Below are positions 44,515 to 55,150 of a stretch of DNA of 64,000 bases, in pieces. This DNA comes from Sambucus nigra (Eukaryota > Streptophyta > Magnoliopsida > Dipsacales > Adoxaceae), in NCBI GenBank assembly GCA_949130495.1, contig OX422211.1:447772219-447836218 (forward strand), given 5' to 3'. Each line of letters begins with the position of its first letter. The stretch's first letter is position 1. Both the position numbers and the translations under genes were made by a program. The notes below the pieces were generated by a model that was given only the letters and a program-made list of their open reading frames with translations, was not told the DNA's origin and did no database searches.

Positions 44515-44851
44515 AATTTTAGGAAATAAAATCACCCTGAAGGAGGGTTCCCCCACAGTTATGGTAAATAACATAAATATTAAAGACGGGTAGCGGGAGA
44601 AATAAGATTTACGTTGGTTGGCTAAAATCAGACTACGTGCATGTTAGCAGTGAGGTTTTTTATTATAATTTGGAGAGAATTTACATGGGAATGTTTTCTA
44701 GCCTCTAAGCCTCCTTACATAATGAGGGGTCTCCCTTTTATATAAAGTTAGGGTTAAAATTAGAATAGGACTTCATTATTAGAGTTTACATCATAATAAA
44801 ATACTATAGTTTTTTACATGGTTGGTCTTATACCATAATTTGATTTTTAGT
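44515..44851 (-). repeat. Minus-strand LTR 3' part, cut by insertion at 44852
   Basis: On the minus strand this reads TATATAAAAGGGAGACC (a TATA box, about 44733-44749), then a U5-like region ending near CCTAAAATTTGGCATCGTTTGTGGGAG. The TTTGGCATCGTTTGTGGGA string resembles the TTTGGCGCCGTTTGTGGGA PBS context of many plant elements. The remainder of the LTR should resume right of 50381. Confidence 0.45.
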
Positions 44852-46101
44852 TGTAAGGACCTAAATTTTCAATTGAGTCCCTGTATTTTTTTGACTTAAT
44901 TCCATGAACAAAATTGTGTTTGTAATATGTCATAGGGAGAATTTTAATTTGTCACGATCCCACTTGGTCTATGACGTATTTGAAGACGTTGCGGCAAAGC
45001 TTCAAAGAATTAAATCATACCGAAGTTTAATTGGTGCAAGTTTAATCATCTTCAAAACTAATTTCAATCCGAGATCACTCAGGTATGAATGCGTATAATT
45101 TATGGTGCTCGAAATTATTTTTATAAAAGATAAGGATGTAATTTTTATAAAGAAAAATGTTTTTAAATGTTTTTAAAGGTTTACACTACGTTTTATGATG
45201 ATAAGCTCGTAAAAGAGTTTGACAATTTTGAATCTCTCTTTGGAAGAGACGTTTTAAATAAAAAGTCAAAAAAGTCAAACTTTCACGTTGTCGTTCAAAC
45301 GACATCCAATCTCATTCGAACGAGATAGGGATGTCACTCGAATGATTTCCTCAAGTCGTTCGAACAACACATTTTTTGTGGCGGGGTTTAAATCCTATTT
45401 AAACAGTGTTTTCATTATAGTTTCGTAAGTGTGCTTTCTGGAAAATAGTTTTACGAACCAGAACCTTGTTTGCACATGTTTTCTAAGGTTTAAAAGTCTT
45501 AAACACATCCTTAGAGTTTGTAAAGATCCGAGTTATCATTTTTATATGTTTACATGATCATGCTGCACCAAAGTTGTTTGTTCTACACATTGAACACAAA
45601 GGGTTTAGCGGTGAAGAGGCGACGGACATCGTGTTCGACATCGTAGACGTATCAAAGCCATATCGATGGACACCGAGACATACGTGGATGTGTGTGTTGT
45701 GAACAGAGATCGTGGAAGACGAAATTTCTGTGTGGGAACTATTGAAGAACGGTTGAAGATCAGAAAGAGCGTCAAGACCCGTGGGGATCGAGTCTTAGTG
45801 TAAGGCTAATCTGTCTTTATAAAACCATTGTTCATAGTGATTGTCTGGCTTGGGCCGTCCGAGGTTATTTTCCCGTTTTAGGTTTTTTCCTTGTACATCT
45901 GGCGTTGTGAGTATTCTTTACTTTATTTTACTTGCTTTAATCAATAGATGCATGTTTAGGATTAATCAAGATAAAATTGGTTTAAAGTAAGAATTGGGTT
46001 TTTCACAACTTAGTTTGGTGCATAATTAAAAAGTTGGATCTTTTTTCGAAGAAGAATTGGTTTTGTTTAAAACACACATATCGGGCCACTCACACTTTTC
46101 A
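44852..46101 (+). repeat. 5' LTR of the coiled-coil element (1250 bp)
   Basis: Pairs with 49115-50376 at high identity by eye. The promoter-like cluster is at 45288-45403. Confidence 0.9.
45288..45403 (+). promoter_or_regulatory. Palindrome cluster and TATA-like box in the 5' LTR
   Basis: TCGTTCAAACGACATC, CTCATTCGAACGAGAT, CACTCGAATGAT and GTCGTTCGAACAAC fall within 85 bp, followed by CTATTTAAACAG at about 45394-45405 as a TATA-like box. This copy has lost several CpG sites compared with the 3' LTR (49562-49676). Confidence 0.6.
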
Positions 46102-46104
46102 AAT

Positions 46105-46116
46105 TGGTATCAGAGC
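46105..46116 (+). other. Primer-binding site, initiator tRNA-Met
   Basis: TGGTATCAGAGC lies four bases after the LTR end. Confidence 0.9.
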
Positions 46117-46167
46117 TAGAAAACATTATTTATTTGTTTTGTGATCCCGTGTGTTTGTTTTCTCTCG

Positions 46168-47001
46168 ATGGATTCTCTAAGCATTGACGATCTACATCGT
46201 TTAAATTTAAAGTTTGCAAAACGTATTGAAGTTTTGGAAAAAGAAAATTCCAGTTTTAAAAATAAGATTGAATATTTGCAAAGCTTTCAAATTCAAAGAG
46301 ATATTTTTCGTGAGCACTTTAGTTTCTTGTTTAAAGATTTTAATATATTAAAATTGGGCAAAAAGGAGAGTGATAATAGAGTCCTCATTTTAGAAAAAGA
46401 GTTAGAGAATTTGAGAAATTCTAGTGTTTGTGCCATTGAGGAAAATAATTTGATTAATGACATTTTGGCACGAGAAAAGGCTCTTCTTAGGGATAAGTTT
46501 GCTCACATTGAGGGGGAACGAGATAACCTTTTAGGGGTAATTGAAAATTTAAAGAAGGAGTCCCGAAAGTTTGAGGAGTCTAATTGTTTGCTTGAGTCAA
46601 AAGTTTTGAAGTTAAAAAATGATTTAAATGACTCGAGTAGTGATGGTAGCGGCTTATCTTGTTCTAGTGGTTTGATTGTAAAAGCCAAAACCATAGTTTG
46701 TTTTATAGCGTCAACCACATCCGAGGGTATTAGAAAAGATCAACCTAAAGGTCTCGTTCCTCGTCGTGTTTTCACTTGTTCGCATTGTGGTAGGAAATGT
46801 CACCTTAAGAGTTTCTGTTTTGATCTTAGAAAAGACCCTAGGAAGATTAAACGTAGTGTCCCATTGGTTCCCAAAACTCATTTTGTTAGGTATACACGTA
46901 CTTGGGTTAGGAAATCGAATTTAGTGTCTTTAGGAATTAAACTTCATGATTCTCGTTTGGGTGCACTTGATTCTTCCCATACTAAATCTAAAGGATGCTA
47001 A
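46168..47001 (+). CDS. Coiled-coil plus CCHC zinc-knuckle protein of a non-autonomous retrotransposon
   Basis: An intact 277-codon frame starts at ATG 46168, about 50 bp after the PBS. The first in-frame ATG fits; a GTG at 46141 could extend it by nine codons but is not expected in a plant. Residues about 10-155 are Glu-, Lys- and Leu-rich with heptad spacing (LEKENSSFKNKIEYLQSF; LEKELENL), typical of a long coiled coil. A Ser-rich linker follows. Near residues 206-224 lies FTCSHCGRKCHLKSFCFDL, with C-x2-C-x4-H-x4-C spacing. The tail is basic. The layout equals the C-terminal part of SIRE-type gag without its capsid domain. RNA binding and oligomerisation are inferred from the domains. No stop or frameshift interrupts it, unlike the other retroelement genes here. 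Confidence 0.75.
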   Translation: MDSLSIDDLHRLNLKFAKRIEVLEKENSSFKNKIEYLQSFQIQRDIFREHFSFLFKDFNILKLGKKESDNRVLILEKELENLRNSSVCAIEENNLINDILAREKALLRDKFAHIEGERDNLLGVIENLKKESRKFEESNCLLESKVLKLKNDLNDSSSDGSGLSCSSGLIVKAKTIVCFIASTTSEGIRKDQPKGLVPRRVFTCSHCGRKCHLKSFCFDLRKDPRKIKRSVPLVPKTHFVRYTRTWVRKSNLVSLGIKLHDSRLGALDSSHTKSKGC

Positions 47002-49114
47002 TGTTATCATGTTTATCATATACTAGTTTTCTTCGTGATATATTCATTGATAGTATAGTGACATGTGTATCATTTTGTATTATAGTTTTCATTTGTTTGA
47101 GTCATATTTGAAAAATAAAAAAAGATTTTGTTTTTGAGAAAACTTTTGAAAATCCAAAAAGATTTTGCTTTTCTTTGAGTCAAATATGTTTGAAAAGCCA
47201 AAAATATTTTCGGTTTTTGAGTTTACATGTTTGATATGGCATATTGCTGTGCTTGAACTCCCCCCCATCATTTTATTATCCATGTGGCTGGGACATTTGG
47301 TCATTATTACCGATGCTTAGAATGATCTTAACCATTGTTTATATGGGGTTATTTTGAAGTTGATATGCATTTTGATTCGACTTTGTATATATGCCAACAT
47401 TGCACACATGCACGAGTTTATATGGATGTTTGACTTCTCTTGCATATTTGAATTTGGTGAGGCGTTCTTATCTCAATCTTGTCATCTATGCGTAAGTAAA
47501 CTTAAGGAGAAGTGTGCATGTAATAACCGTTTACCACGAGGATTTAAAATTAGCAAAAATGCTGAGTGATTCACGGGAAAGGGTTGCGAGAGTTCAAAAT
47601 TGACTCGTCGTGAAAGCCACCATTTAAAAGAGCCCAAAAGAAAAAAGAAATATGCTAAGAAAAGGGCCAATAATATTTTCTCTAAGTTGAGAATGCTAGA
47701 AAACTCAAAAGAACTTGAAAAAGTATATATATATATATGAGGGAGTTTTGGTTGGAGAAAATTTAAATGGGTTTGCACAACTAATCCTAATGTTGAAACA
47801 TTGCAATTTGACGCTATTATTTGTAGAATCGTCAAAATTCTGGATTTGTGTGCATGTAGTATGTTTAGTTCATTAAGCTCACTCTTTAATTGTTATATGG
47901 CTATGATAAAGTTTGATGATTTATCGCTATCAATTAGAGCTTGTTGATCGTTTTGATGTGTTGGAATTGTGACTCATTTGTTGTAGTTTCACGCACATTC
48001 ATTCCATATCCATGTTTGAGCACATCGGTACTATGTTTGCATGTAACTCGCATTTTTAGTTTTTATGAATTTTTGCGTTTTGTACGAAAAGCCTACTATT
48101 TTAGCACTGTTGTGTATCTGTTAGGCCCTTCCTGGAATATTTTTGTGGAAATTTTTTCACTGGGCAATACTTTATAATATTTCTGGGAAACTGGAAAATT
48201 TTGGCAGGTCGCGCGAAGTCATTCAAACGACATCTCATCTCATGCGAACGACTTTTGTACTTCGTTTGAGCGACTTCCTCATCTCGTTTGAGCGAAGTCC
48301 CTGTCTCGTTCGAACGACAGGCTGAAAAATGGCTTCTGATTGGTTTGCAGTCCTCTGGTTTAATATGATATATTTTTAGTACTGCGGGAAGCATTTCTGG
48401 ACTGTTTGGTTATATGCAGGTTCTTTTATGTTCCAAATTGGTATTTTGCATATGAGTCCATTTATCACACTTGATTTGATTGGTATATTATTTGTGTGAT
48501 TCCTTGGTTTACTAGCTACTAATTTGTTATTGTTTGATCATAATTAGCTGGTTATTTCATGATTATCTAGCGTGTTTTATTTCTCAAATTGGTATCAACT
48601 TAATTCAAATTGGTTTCATATTCTCATGCTAGATATTTCATATTATTTTTATCTTTTCACCGGATTGTCTATTCGAGACAAAAAGAGGGATAGATGTATG
48701 TGATGTAGGGGGAGATTTGTTGAGCGCTATTATTGATATCTGGATTTGCATATTGTTTGATTATATTTGTTTCAAATTGGTATCACATAATTTCTCACAT
48801 ATTTCAAATGATTTGTTCTTATTAGAAATATAAATTGGTATCATTTAAAAAATTGGTATCATTTGTTCCTCCATACTTCACTGGGTATCTGTTTGTCTGT
48901 TTCATGTGTGTAGGTATGCTTTCAGCGATTCGAGATTTTAAGTCTACATCACATTCAGACATTTCATGCTTGCCGGTGCTACATGTTCTAGTCCGTGTCC
49001 TGTATTTTTGTTTTTTGGGTTTATGGGATGGGATTTAGGCATCATACGGCTTGACGGCCCGGTTAGGCATTTCACTGGTTTAGTTTTGTCCCGGAATAGT
49101 CAAAGGGGGAGATT
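47002..49114 (+). other. Non-coding 3' interior of the coiled-coil element
   Basis: Blocks at 47395-47760 and 47940-48090 align in order with 27195-27640 and 27770-27950 of the gag-only element. A palindrome cluster at 48218-48325 with its downstream flank (to 48420) resembles 26806-26960 of that element, but stands after rather than before the other blocks. A PPT-like AGGGGGAGATTTG lies at 48707 and the terminal tract at 49102-49114. Confidence 0.65.
48218..48325 (+). promoter_or_regulatory. Internal palindrome cluster of the coiled-coil element
   Basis: Five units of the GTCATTCAAACGAC, ATGCGAACGAC, CGTTTGAGCGAC, CGTTTGAGCGAA and CTCGTTCGAACGAC type occur in about 108 bp. It is not in an LTR and no TATA-type box is apparent directly after it. 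A role in RNA structure or packaging is possible; function is unknown. Confidence 0.5.
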
Positions 49115-50376
49115 TGTAAGGACATAAATTTCCAATTGAGTCCCTGTATTGTTTTGACTTAATTCCGTGAACAAAACTGTGTTTGTAATATGTCATAGGG
49201 AGAATTTTAATTTGTCACGATCCCACTTGGTCTATGACGTATTTGAAGACGTTGCGGTAAAGCTTCAAAGAATTAAATCATGCCGAAGTTTAATTAGTGC
49301 AAGTTTAATCGTCTTCAAAGTTAATTTCATTCTGAGATCACTCAGGTATGAATGCATATAATTTATAGTGCTCGAAATTATTTTTATAAAAGATAAGGAT
49401 GTAATTTTTATAAAGAAAAATGTTTTAAAATATTTTAAAAGTATTTTAAAGGTTTACACTACGTTTTATGATGATAAGCTCGTAAAAGAGTTTGACATTT
49501 TTGGATCTCTCTTTGAAAGAGACGTTTTAAATAAAAAGTCACAAAAGTCAAACTTTCGCGTTGTCGTTCAAACGACATCCAATCTCGTTCGAACGAGATA
49601 GAAATGTCGCTCGAACGAGTTCCTCAAGTCGTTCGAACGACACATTTTTCAAGGCGGTGTTTAAATCCTATTTAAACAGTGTTTTCATCATAGTTTCGTA
49701 AGTATGCTTTCAAGAAAACAGTTTTACAAACCAGAACCTTGTTTGCACATGTTTTCTAAGGTTTAAAAGTCTTAAACACATCCTTAGAGTTTGCAAAGAT
49801 CCGAGTTATCATTCTTATATGTTTACGTGATCTTGCTGCACCAAAGTTGTTTGTTCTACACATTGAACACAAAGGGTTTTGCGGTGAAGAAGTGACAGAT
49901 ATCGTGTTCGACATCGTAGACGTATCAAAGCCATATCGGTGGACACCGAGACATACGTGGACGCGTGTGTTGTAGACAGAGATCGTGGAAGACGGAATTT
50001 CTGCGTGGGCACTATTGAAGAACGGTTGAAGATCAGAAGGAGCGTCAAAACTCGTAGGGATCGAGTCTTAGTGTAAGTCTAATCTGTCTTTGTAAAACCA
50101 TTGTTCATAGTGATTGTCTGTCTTGGGTCGTCCGAGGTTGTTTTCCCGTTTTGGATTTTTTCCTCATACATCCGGCGTTGTGAGTATTCTTTACTTTATT
50201 TTACTTGCTTTAATCACTAGATGCATGTTTAGGATTAATCAAGATAAAATTGGTTTAAAGTAAGAATTGGGTTTTTTCACAACTTAGTTTGGTGCATAAT
50301 TAAAAAGTTGGATTTTTTTTTCGAAGAAGAATTGGTTTTGTTTAAAACACACATATCGGGCCACTCACACTTTTCA
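49115..50376 (+). repeat. 3' LTR of the coiled-coil element (1262 bp)
   Basis: Close match to 44852-46101. Its palindrome cluster at 49562-49643 is the better preserved one, with perfect units TCTCGTTCGAACGAGA (49583-49598) and GTCGTTCGAACGAC (49629-49642), and TATTTAAA at 49669. Confidence 0.9.
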
Positions 50377-50381
50377 TTGGT

Positions 50382-50770
50382 CGTCCTTATTTTGATATCC
50401 AAAAGAAGCATTACAATTTGGACTGTAGTCGACCAAGGCTGACTTTGTCGGTCATGTGTCGATGACTAGGCAGGTGATCCACCGGCCTCCCTTAAGAACA
50501 GTCATAAAGTCCCCTTTCTATATAACTCACTATTATTGGAGGCATATTTTTATCCTCCTCACCCCCCCCCCCCCCCACCCCACCCACCACACACATACAA
50601 TAATATTGATGACATTGATGAAGTTGAAAATGAAGAAATACTTCATTGGGTTTTTTATCCTCTTTGAAAAAGTACGTGCCTATGGGTCTACATTCAGTTA
50701 ATACTTAATTAATTACTACGTCAGGCAAACAAAATCCTCTTTAGTTTGAACCAAATTACAATTTTATCTA
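50382..50770. other. Flank of the coiled-coil element, probable continuation of the split minus-strand LTR
   Basis: No gene. Contains a poly-C tract (about 50562-50590). Continuation of the LTR broken at 44851 is inferred from the target duplication only. Confidence 0.35.
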
Positions 50771-51640
50771 ATAACATTATTTAGGCCAAATTGCATGCAA
50801 GTGATTATAACAGCGGAAGCAATAAAAAGAAAACACAAATAGCACATGGGGATTTGGAGTTGAAACCCTCATGGAAAAAACCATTGTCATCGTAACCCAT
50901 AATCAAGTCCACTAGTACTTAATGATTTTTTACAAAATTTAACAAGGACACATACACGGCTTAGATATATGACGACGCTTCCTCCAACATGGTCATTCCC
51001 TTGTGCTCCACTCCTCCACTTCCATGTACTAATGAGTGTTGCTTCAGTCCGAAAATAAGTTACACAGCCTCTAAGACCTCATATCCATCGATCTCGATTA
51101 TAGATGATCTACCCACGCATAATCTAACGTGTTAATCACTCACAAGATTTGTCGTGTAATTCTTCTATTAATGAAAAATATTGGAGGAGATTATAAACTT
51201 GAAGTCTATCTTAAAAGCATGGAATATAACATGATCTCACACACAAAAAACTCTCTCAAAGCCAATAAAAGATTTTGTAACAATTGAGCTTCTACTTTGA
51301 AAAACGATTTTACAAAGTTACTTATACTTGTGTAGTAGTAGAACTTGACTAAAACACATTTTTCAAGGTTCGAGGCCTTTGTTCGAACCATGGTCCCTCG
51401 TTCGAACGATATCTATTTTGCTCAAGATCCTCTCGTGCAAAGTTTGCATCTTATGAGGGCTTTATGGATGTAAATTCAGGTCCTCGCATGAAAATTTCTT
51501 TTTCGAGGGCAACCTCATTTAAAGTATTTATCATATGAGGTCTTCTATTTATAAAAATGACATCGAACAAATTATCTTTCGTTCGAGGGAACCTTGCTCA
51601 ACGAGATCATATTTTTCCCAATTCCCTTGCAAAAAAAAAA
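50771..51640 (-). repeat. Minus-strand LTR-like fragment with TTCGAACGA motifs and TATA box
   Basis: On the minus strand, CCCTCGAACGAAAG is followed by TTTTTATAAATAGAAG (TATA box at about 51543-51556). Then come ATCGTTCGAACGAGGGACC and GGTTCGAACAAAGG (about 51380-51412). The end reads like a copia U5 (AACTCCAAATCCCCATGTGC near 50850, TTGCTTCCGCTGTTATAATCAC near 50795-50820). Exact LTR ends were not found. Confidence 0.4.
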
Positions 51641-52566
51641 ACAATCTTAAAATTATATTCCAAACTTTTAGAATCAAGTTTTGTCTTCTCATTTCCTTAC
51701 TTTTGAAAGATAAACAAAAGGAAATATAGAAATTTGATAAAATTTACCAAACCTCCAATTGTCTTTTATTTGAAAAGTCTTGCCCAGTACGTTAGCTCTT
51801 GTCGCAGTTGTTTGTTTTCTTTTTCAATGATTTGCAATTACAACTCAATAAACTCGATAGAAAGACACTACGACACATTTATTTCTTCTAGAATAAATCC
51901 AACACAATTAAAACTCAGGAAGTGTAAACCAATTCTTTACACTCTCAATGATTAATGCTTAATATTGAGCTTTAAATGCTGAAAAGTATATTTATTTTTT
52001 AATCTAAATAAACATATAAATATATGTTTCTTGTTTAAACTGCGTTGATTCTAAATATTGAATACAAGTGATTTGAATATTTCACATACCATATAATTTT
52101 TTTTCTTTAGACTTTACTCACTATTTTAACATTTAGTTCTGCAAAGCTTTTTTGTCGCTACATAAACATATTTAATAAAATCAAATAATTATAACTCCAA
52201 AGTTAGTAAAGTCAAGATACTTCAAAATACTATATTAGTATCCTTTAAAAAATACTAGTCTCATGTACCCATAAGGGCTAAAAACAAATACCCCAATAAA
52301 TTAGGGATAAGGGGGAACACTAGAATATTTTTTTAATGAATCACTAGCTATTATTTTATGATTAAATAAATCTATCTTGAAAGGCCGACATAGAGACGAT
52401 GGATTGAAAAGGAATTGGCTCATGTGGGCTTCTTGTGGGCTCATTGATTTCTTGAAATCCTTGAGTTCAAAATTGCTCTCTATTCACCAATTCAAACATA
52501 ACAACACCCACGTTGTCTCTCACACATATCACTTTCATATCTCATATTAGAATAGAAAGTGAAAAA
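51641..52566. other. Upstream region of the LOG8-like gene
   Basis: AT-rich sequence. No repeat boundary is clear. The last few hundred bases should hold the LOG promoter and 5' UTR; no unambiguous TATA box was identified. Confidence 0.4.
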
Positions 52567-52581
52567 ATGTACAAGGTTTGA
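52567..52581 (+). other. Short upstream ORF in the LOG8-like 5' leader
   Basis: ATG at 52567 opens a four-codon frame (MYKV) ending in TGA at 52579-52581, 22 bases before the main start. It counts only if transcription starts upstream of it. A uORF of this size could lower translation slightly. Confidence 0.4.
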
Positions 52582-52603
52582 TTGGCACACAAATATTTGT
52601 TGA

Positions 52604-55107
52604 ATGGAAGGCAAAAAAAGTAGCAAATTCAAGAAACTTTGTGTGTTCTGTGGTAGCAACCCTGGCCACAGAAAAGTGTTCAGTGAGGCTGCTGTTGAGT
52701 TGGGAAATGAACTGGTTGGTTTCATTTTATTGTTACTTTTGTGATTGATTTTTTTGTTTTTACTTGTCATCAATTATGTTTTTTTGGTATAAACCCATTA
52801 TTTTTTGGGTGATTTTGTGAGGTGGGTATGTGATGTTTTTTTTTCAATGGGGTTTTTAGTTGATAATGGGAATTTTTAATTAATAAGTGGATTGATTGTT
52901 CTTGGTTTCATTAACTTTTTTTTTTATCATCATATATATTTTTTTTGTTTAAATCCATTAGTTTTTGGGTGATTTTGTGAGGTGGGTATGCAATGTTTTT
53001 CTTTCAATGGGATTCTTTTAGTTGATAATGGGAATTTTTAATTAATAAATGGATTGATTGTTCTTGGTTTCATTAACTTTTTTTTTATCATCATATATGT
53101 TTTTTTTTTGTATAAAGCTATTATATTTTGAGTGATTTTGTGAAGTGGGTATGTGATGTTTTTTTCAATGGGCTTCTTTTATTTGATAATGGGAATATTT
53201 AATTAAAAAATGGACTGATTGTTTTTTATCATCATATATGCTTTTTTTGGTATAAACCCATTAGTTTTTGGGTGATTTTGTGAGGTGGGTATGTGATTTT
53301 TTTTTTCAATGGGGTTCTTTTAGTTGATAATGGGAATTTTTAATTAATAAATGGATTGATTGTTCTTGGTTTCATTAACTTTTTTTTATCATCATATATG
53401 TTATTTTTTTGTATAAACCCATTATTTTTTTAGTGATTTTGTGAAGTGGGTATGTGATGTTTTTTTCAATGGGGTTCTTTTATTTGATAATGAGAATATT
53501 TAATTAAAAAATGGGCTGATTGTTTTTTATCACCATATATGCTTTTTTTGGTATAAACCCATTATTTTTTGGGTGATTTTGTGAAGTGGGTATGTGATGT
53601 TTTTTCCAATGGGGTTCTTATTTGATAATGGGAATTTTTAATTAATAAATGGATTGATTGTTCCTGGTTTCATCAACTTATTTTTTATCATCATATATGT
53701 TTTTTTGGTATAAACCCATTATTTTTTGGGTGATTTTGTGAAGTGGGTTGGTGATTTTTTTTCCAATGGGGTTCTTTTATTTGATAGTGGGAATATTTAG
53801 TTTAAAAATGGACCGATTGTTTTTTATCATCATATATTCTTTTTTTTGGTATAAACCCATTATTTTTTTGGGTGATTTTGTGAAGTGGGTATGTGCTGTT
53901 TTTCCAATGAGGTTCTTCTACTTGATAATGGGAATATTTAATTAATAATTGGATTGATTGTTTTTTATCATCATATATGCTTTTTTTGGTATAAACCCAT
54001 TATTTTTTGGGTGAATTTGTGAAGTGGGTATGTGATGTTTTTTCCAATGAGGTTCTTATATTTGATAATGGGAATATTTAATTAATAAATGGATTGATTG
54101 TTCTTGGTTTCATTAACCCTTTTTTTAATCATCATATATGTTTTTTTGGTATAAACCCATTATTTTTTGGGTGATTTTATGAAGTGGGTGTGGGATATTT
54201 TTTTCAATGAGGTTCTTCTATTTGATAATGGGAATGTTTAATTAAATAATGGACTGATTGTTCTTGGTTTCATTAACTTTTTTTTTTTATCATCATATAT
54301 CTTTTTTTTGGTTATAAACCCATTATTTTTTGGGCGATTTTGTGAAGTGGGTATGTGACGCTTTTTTGAATGGGGTTCTTTTATTTGATAATGGGAATTT
54401 GTTAATTAAAAAATGGGCCGATTGTTCTTGGTTTCATTTGATTATTATTTCTCTGATTGAAACTGTTTCTGATCATCAGTTATGTTTTTGGTGATTTTGT
54501 TAAGTGGGTATGTGATTTTTTCATTGGTTTAATGTGAATATTGGGTTATATCTTTTGGTCCGAAAATATTATCTTTTCTGCACTTTTGAACCTATCAATG
54601 CGGAGTTATGAACTGGTTGTTTATTGGTTTCATTTTATCATTTCAGTTCTGTTTTTTGGTATGATTTTTTTGGGTGATTTTGTGAATTTGGTTTGTGATT
54701 TTATCATTGGGGGTTTTCTGTTGGATAATGTGTCAAATGTGAATGTTGGGTTTTATCTTTTGGTCCAAAAATATGAATCTGCAATTTTGAACTTCTCATG
54801 TGGTGTTATGAACTGGATGTTTCTTGGCTCCATTTATTTATATTTTCTGATTGAAACTTTTTTTGATAATCAGTTATGTTTTTGGTATAAATCCATGATT
54901 TTTTGGGTGATTTTGTGAAGTGGATATGTGATTTTTTCATTGGGTCAATGTGAATGTTGGGTTATATATTTTGGTCTAAAAATATGATCTTTTCTGCAAT
55001 TTTGAGCTTATCATGTGGAGTTATGAAATGGGTGTCTGTTGAATTTAAAAGTTTATAAAATTAAATAATGGATTGACTGTTCTTGGTTTTGTTTGATTAT
55101 TCTTCCT

Positions 55108-55150
<43 letters not shown>

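Larger units (their letters stand above)
44852..50376 (+). mobile_element. Non-autonomous copia-like element coding for a coiled-coil/zinc-knuckle protein only
   Basis: LTR1 is 44852-46101 and LTR2 is 49115-50376; both start TGTAAGGAC and end ACTTTTCA. Flanks TTAGT (44847-44851) and TTGGT (50377-50381) match at 4 of 5 bases. A tRNA-Met PBS at 46105 and polypurine tract AAAGGGGGAGATT before 49115 are present. The 3-kb interior holds one intact ORF with a coil and a CCHC knuckle, and lacks UBN2 gag, protease, integrase and RT. It shares non-coding blocks and palindrome clusters with the element at 23531. Mobilisation by a SIRE-type partner is inferred. Confidence 0.85.

Noticed and set aside
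50562..50590. Poly-C tract as a regulatory or quadruplex feature
   Set aside because: A simple homopolymer run in transposon debris, and length is unreliable in assemblies.
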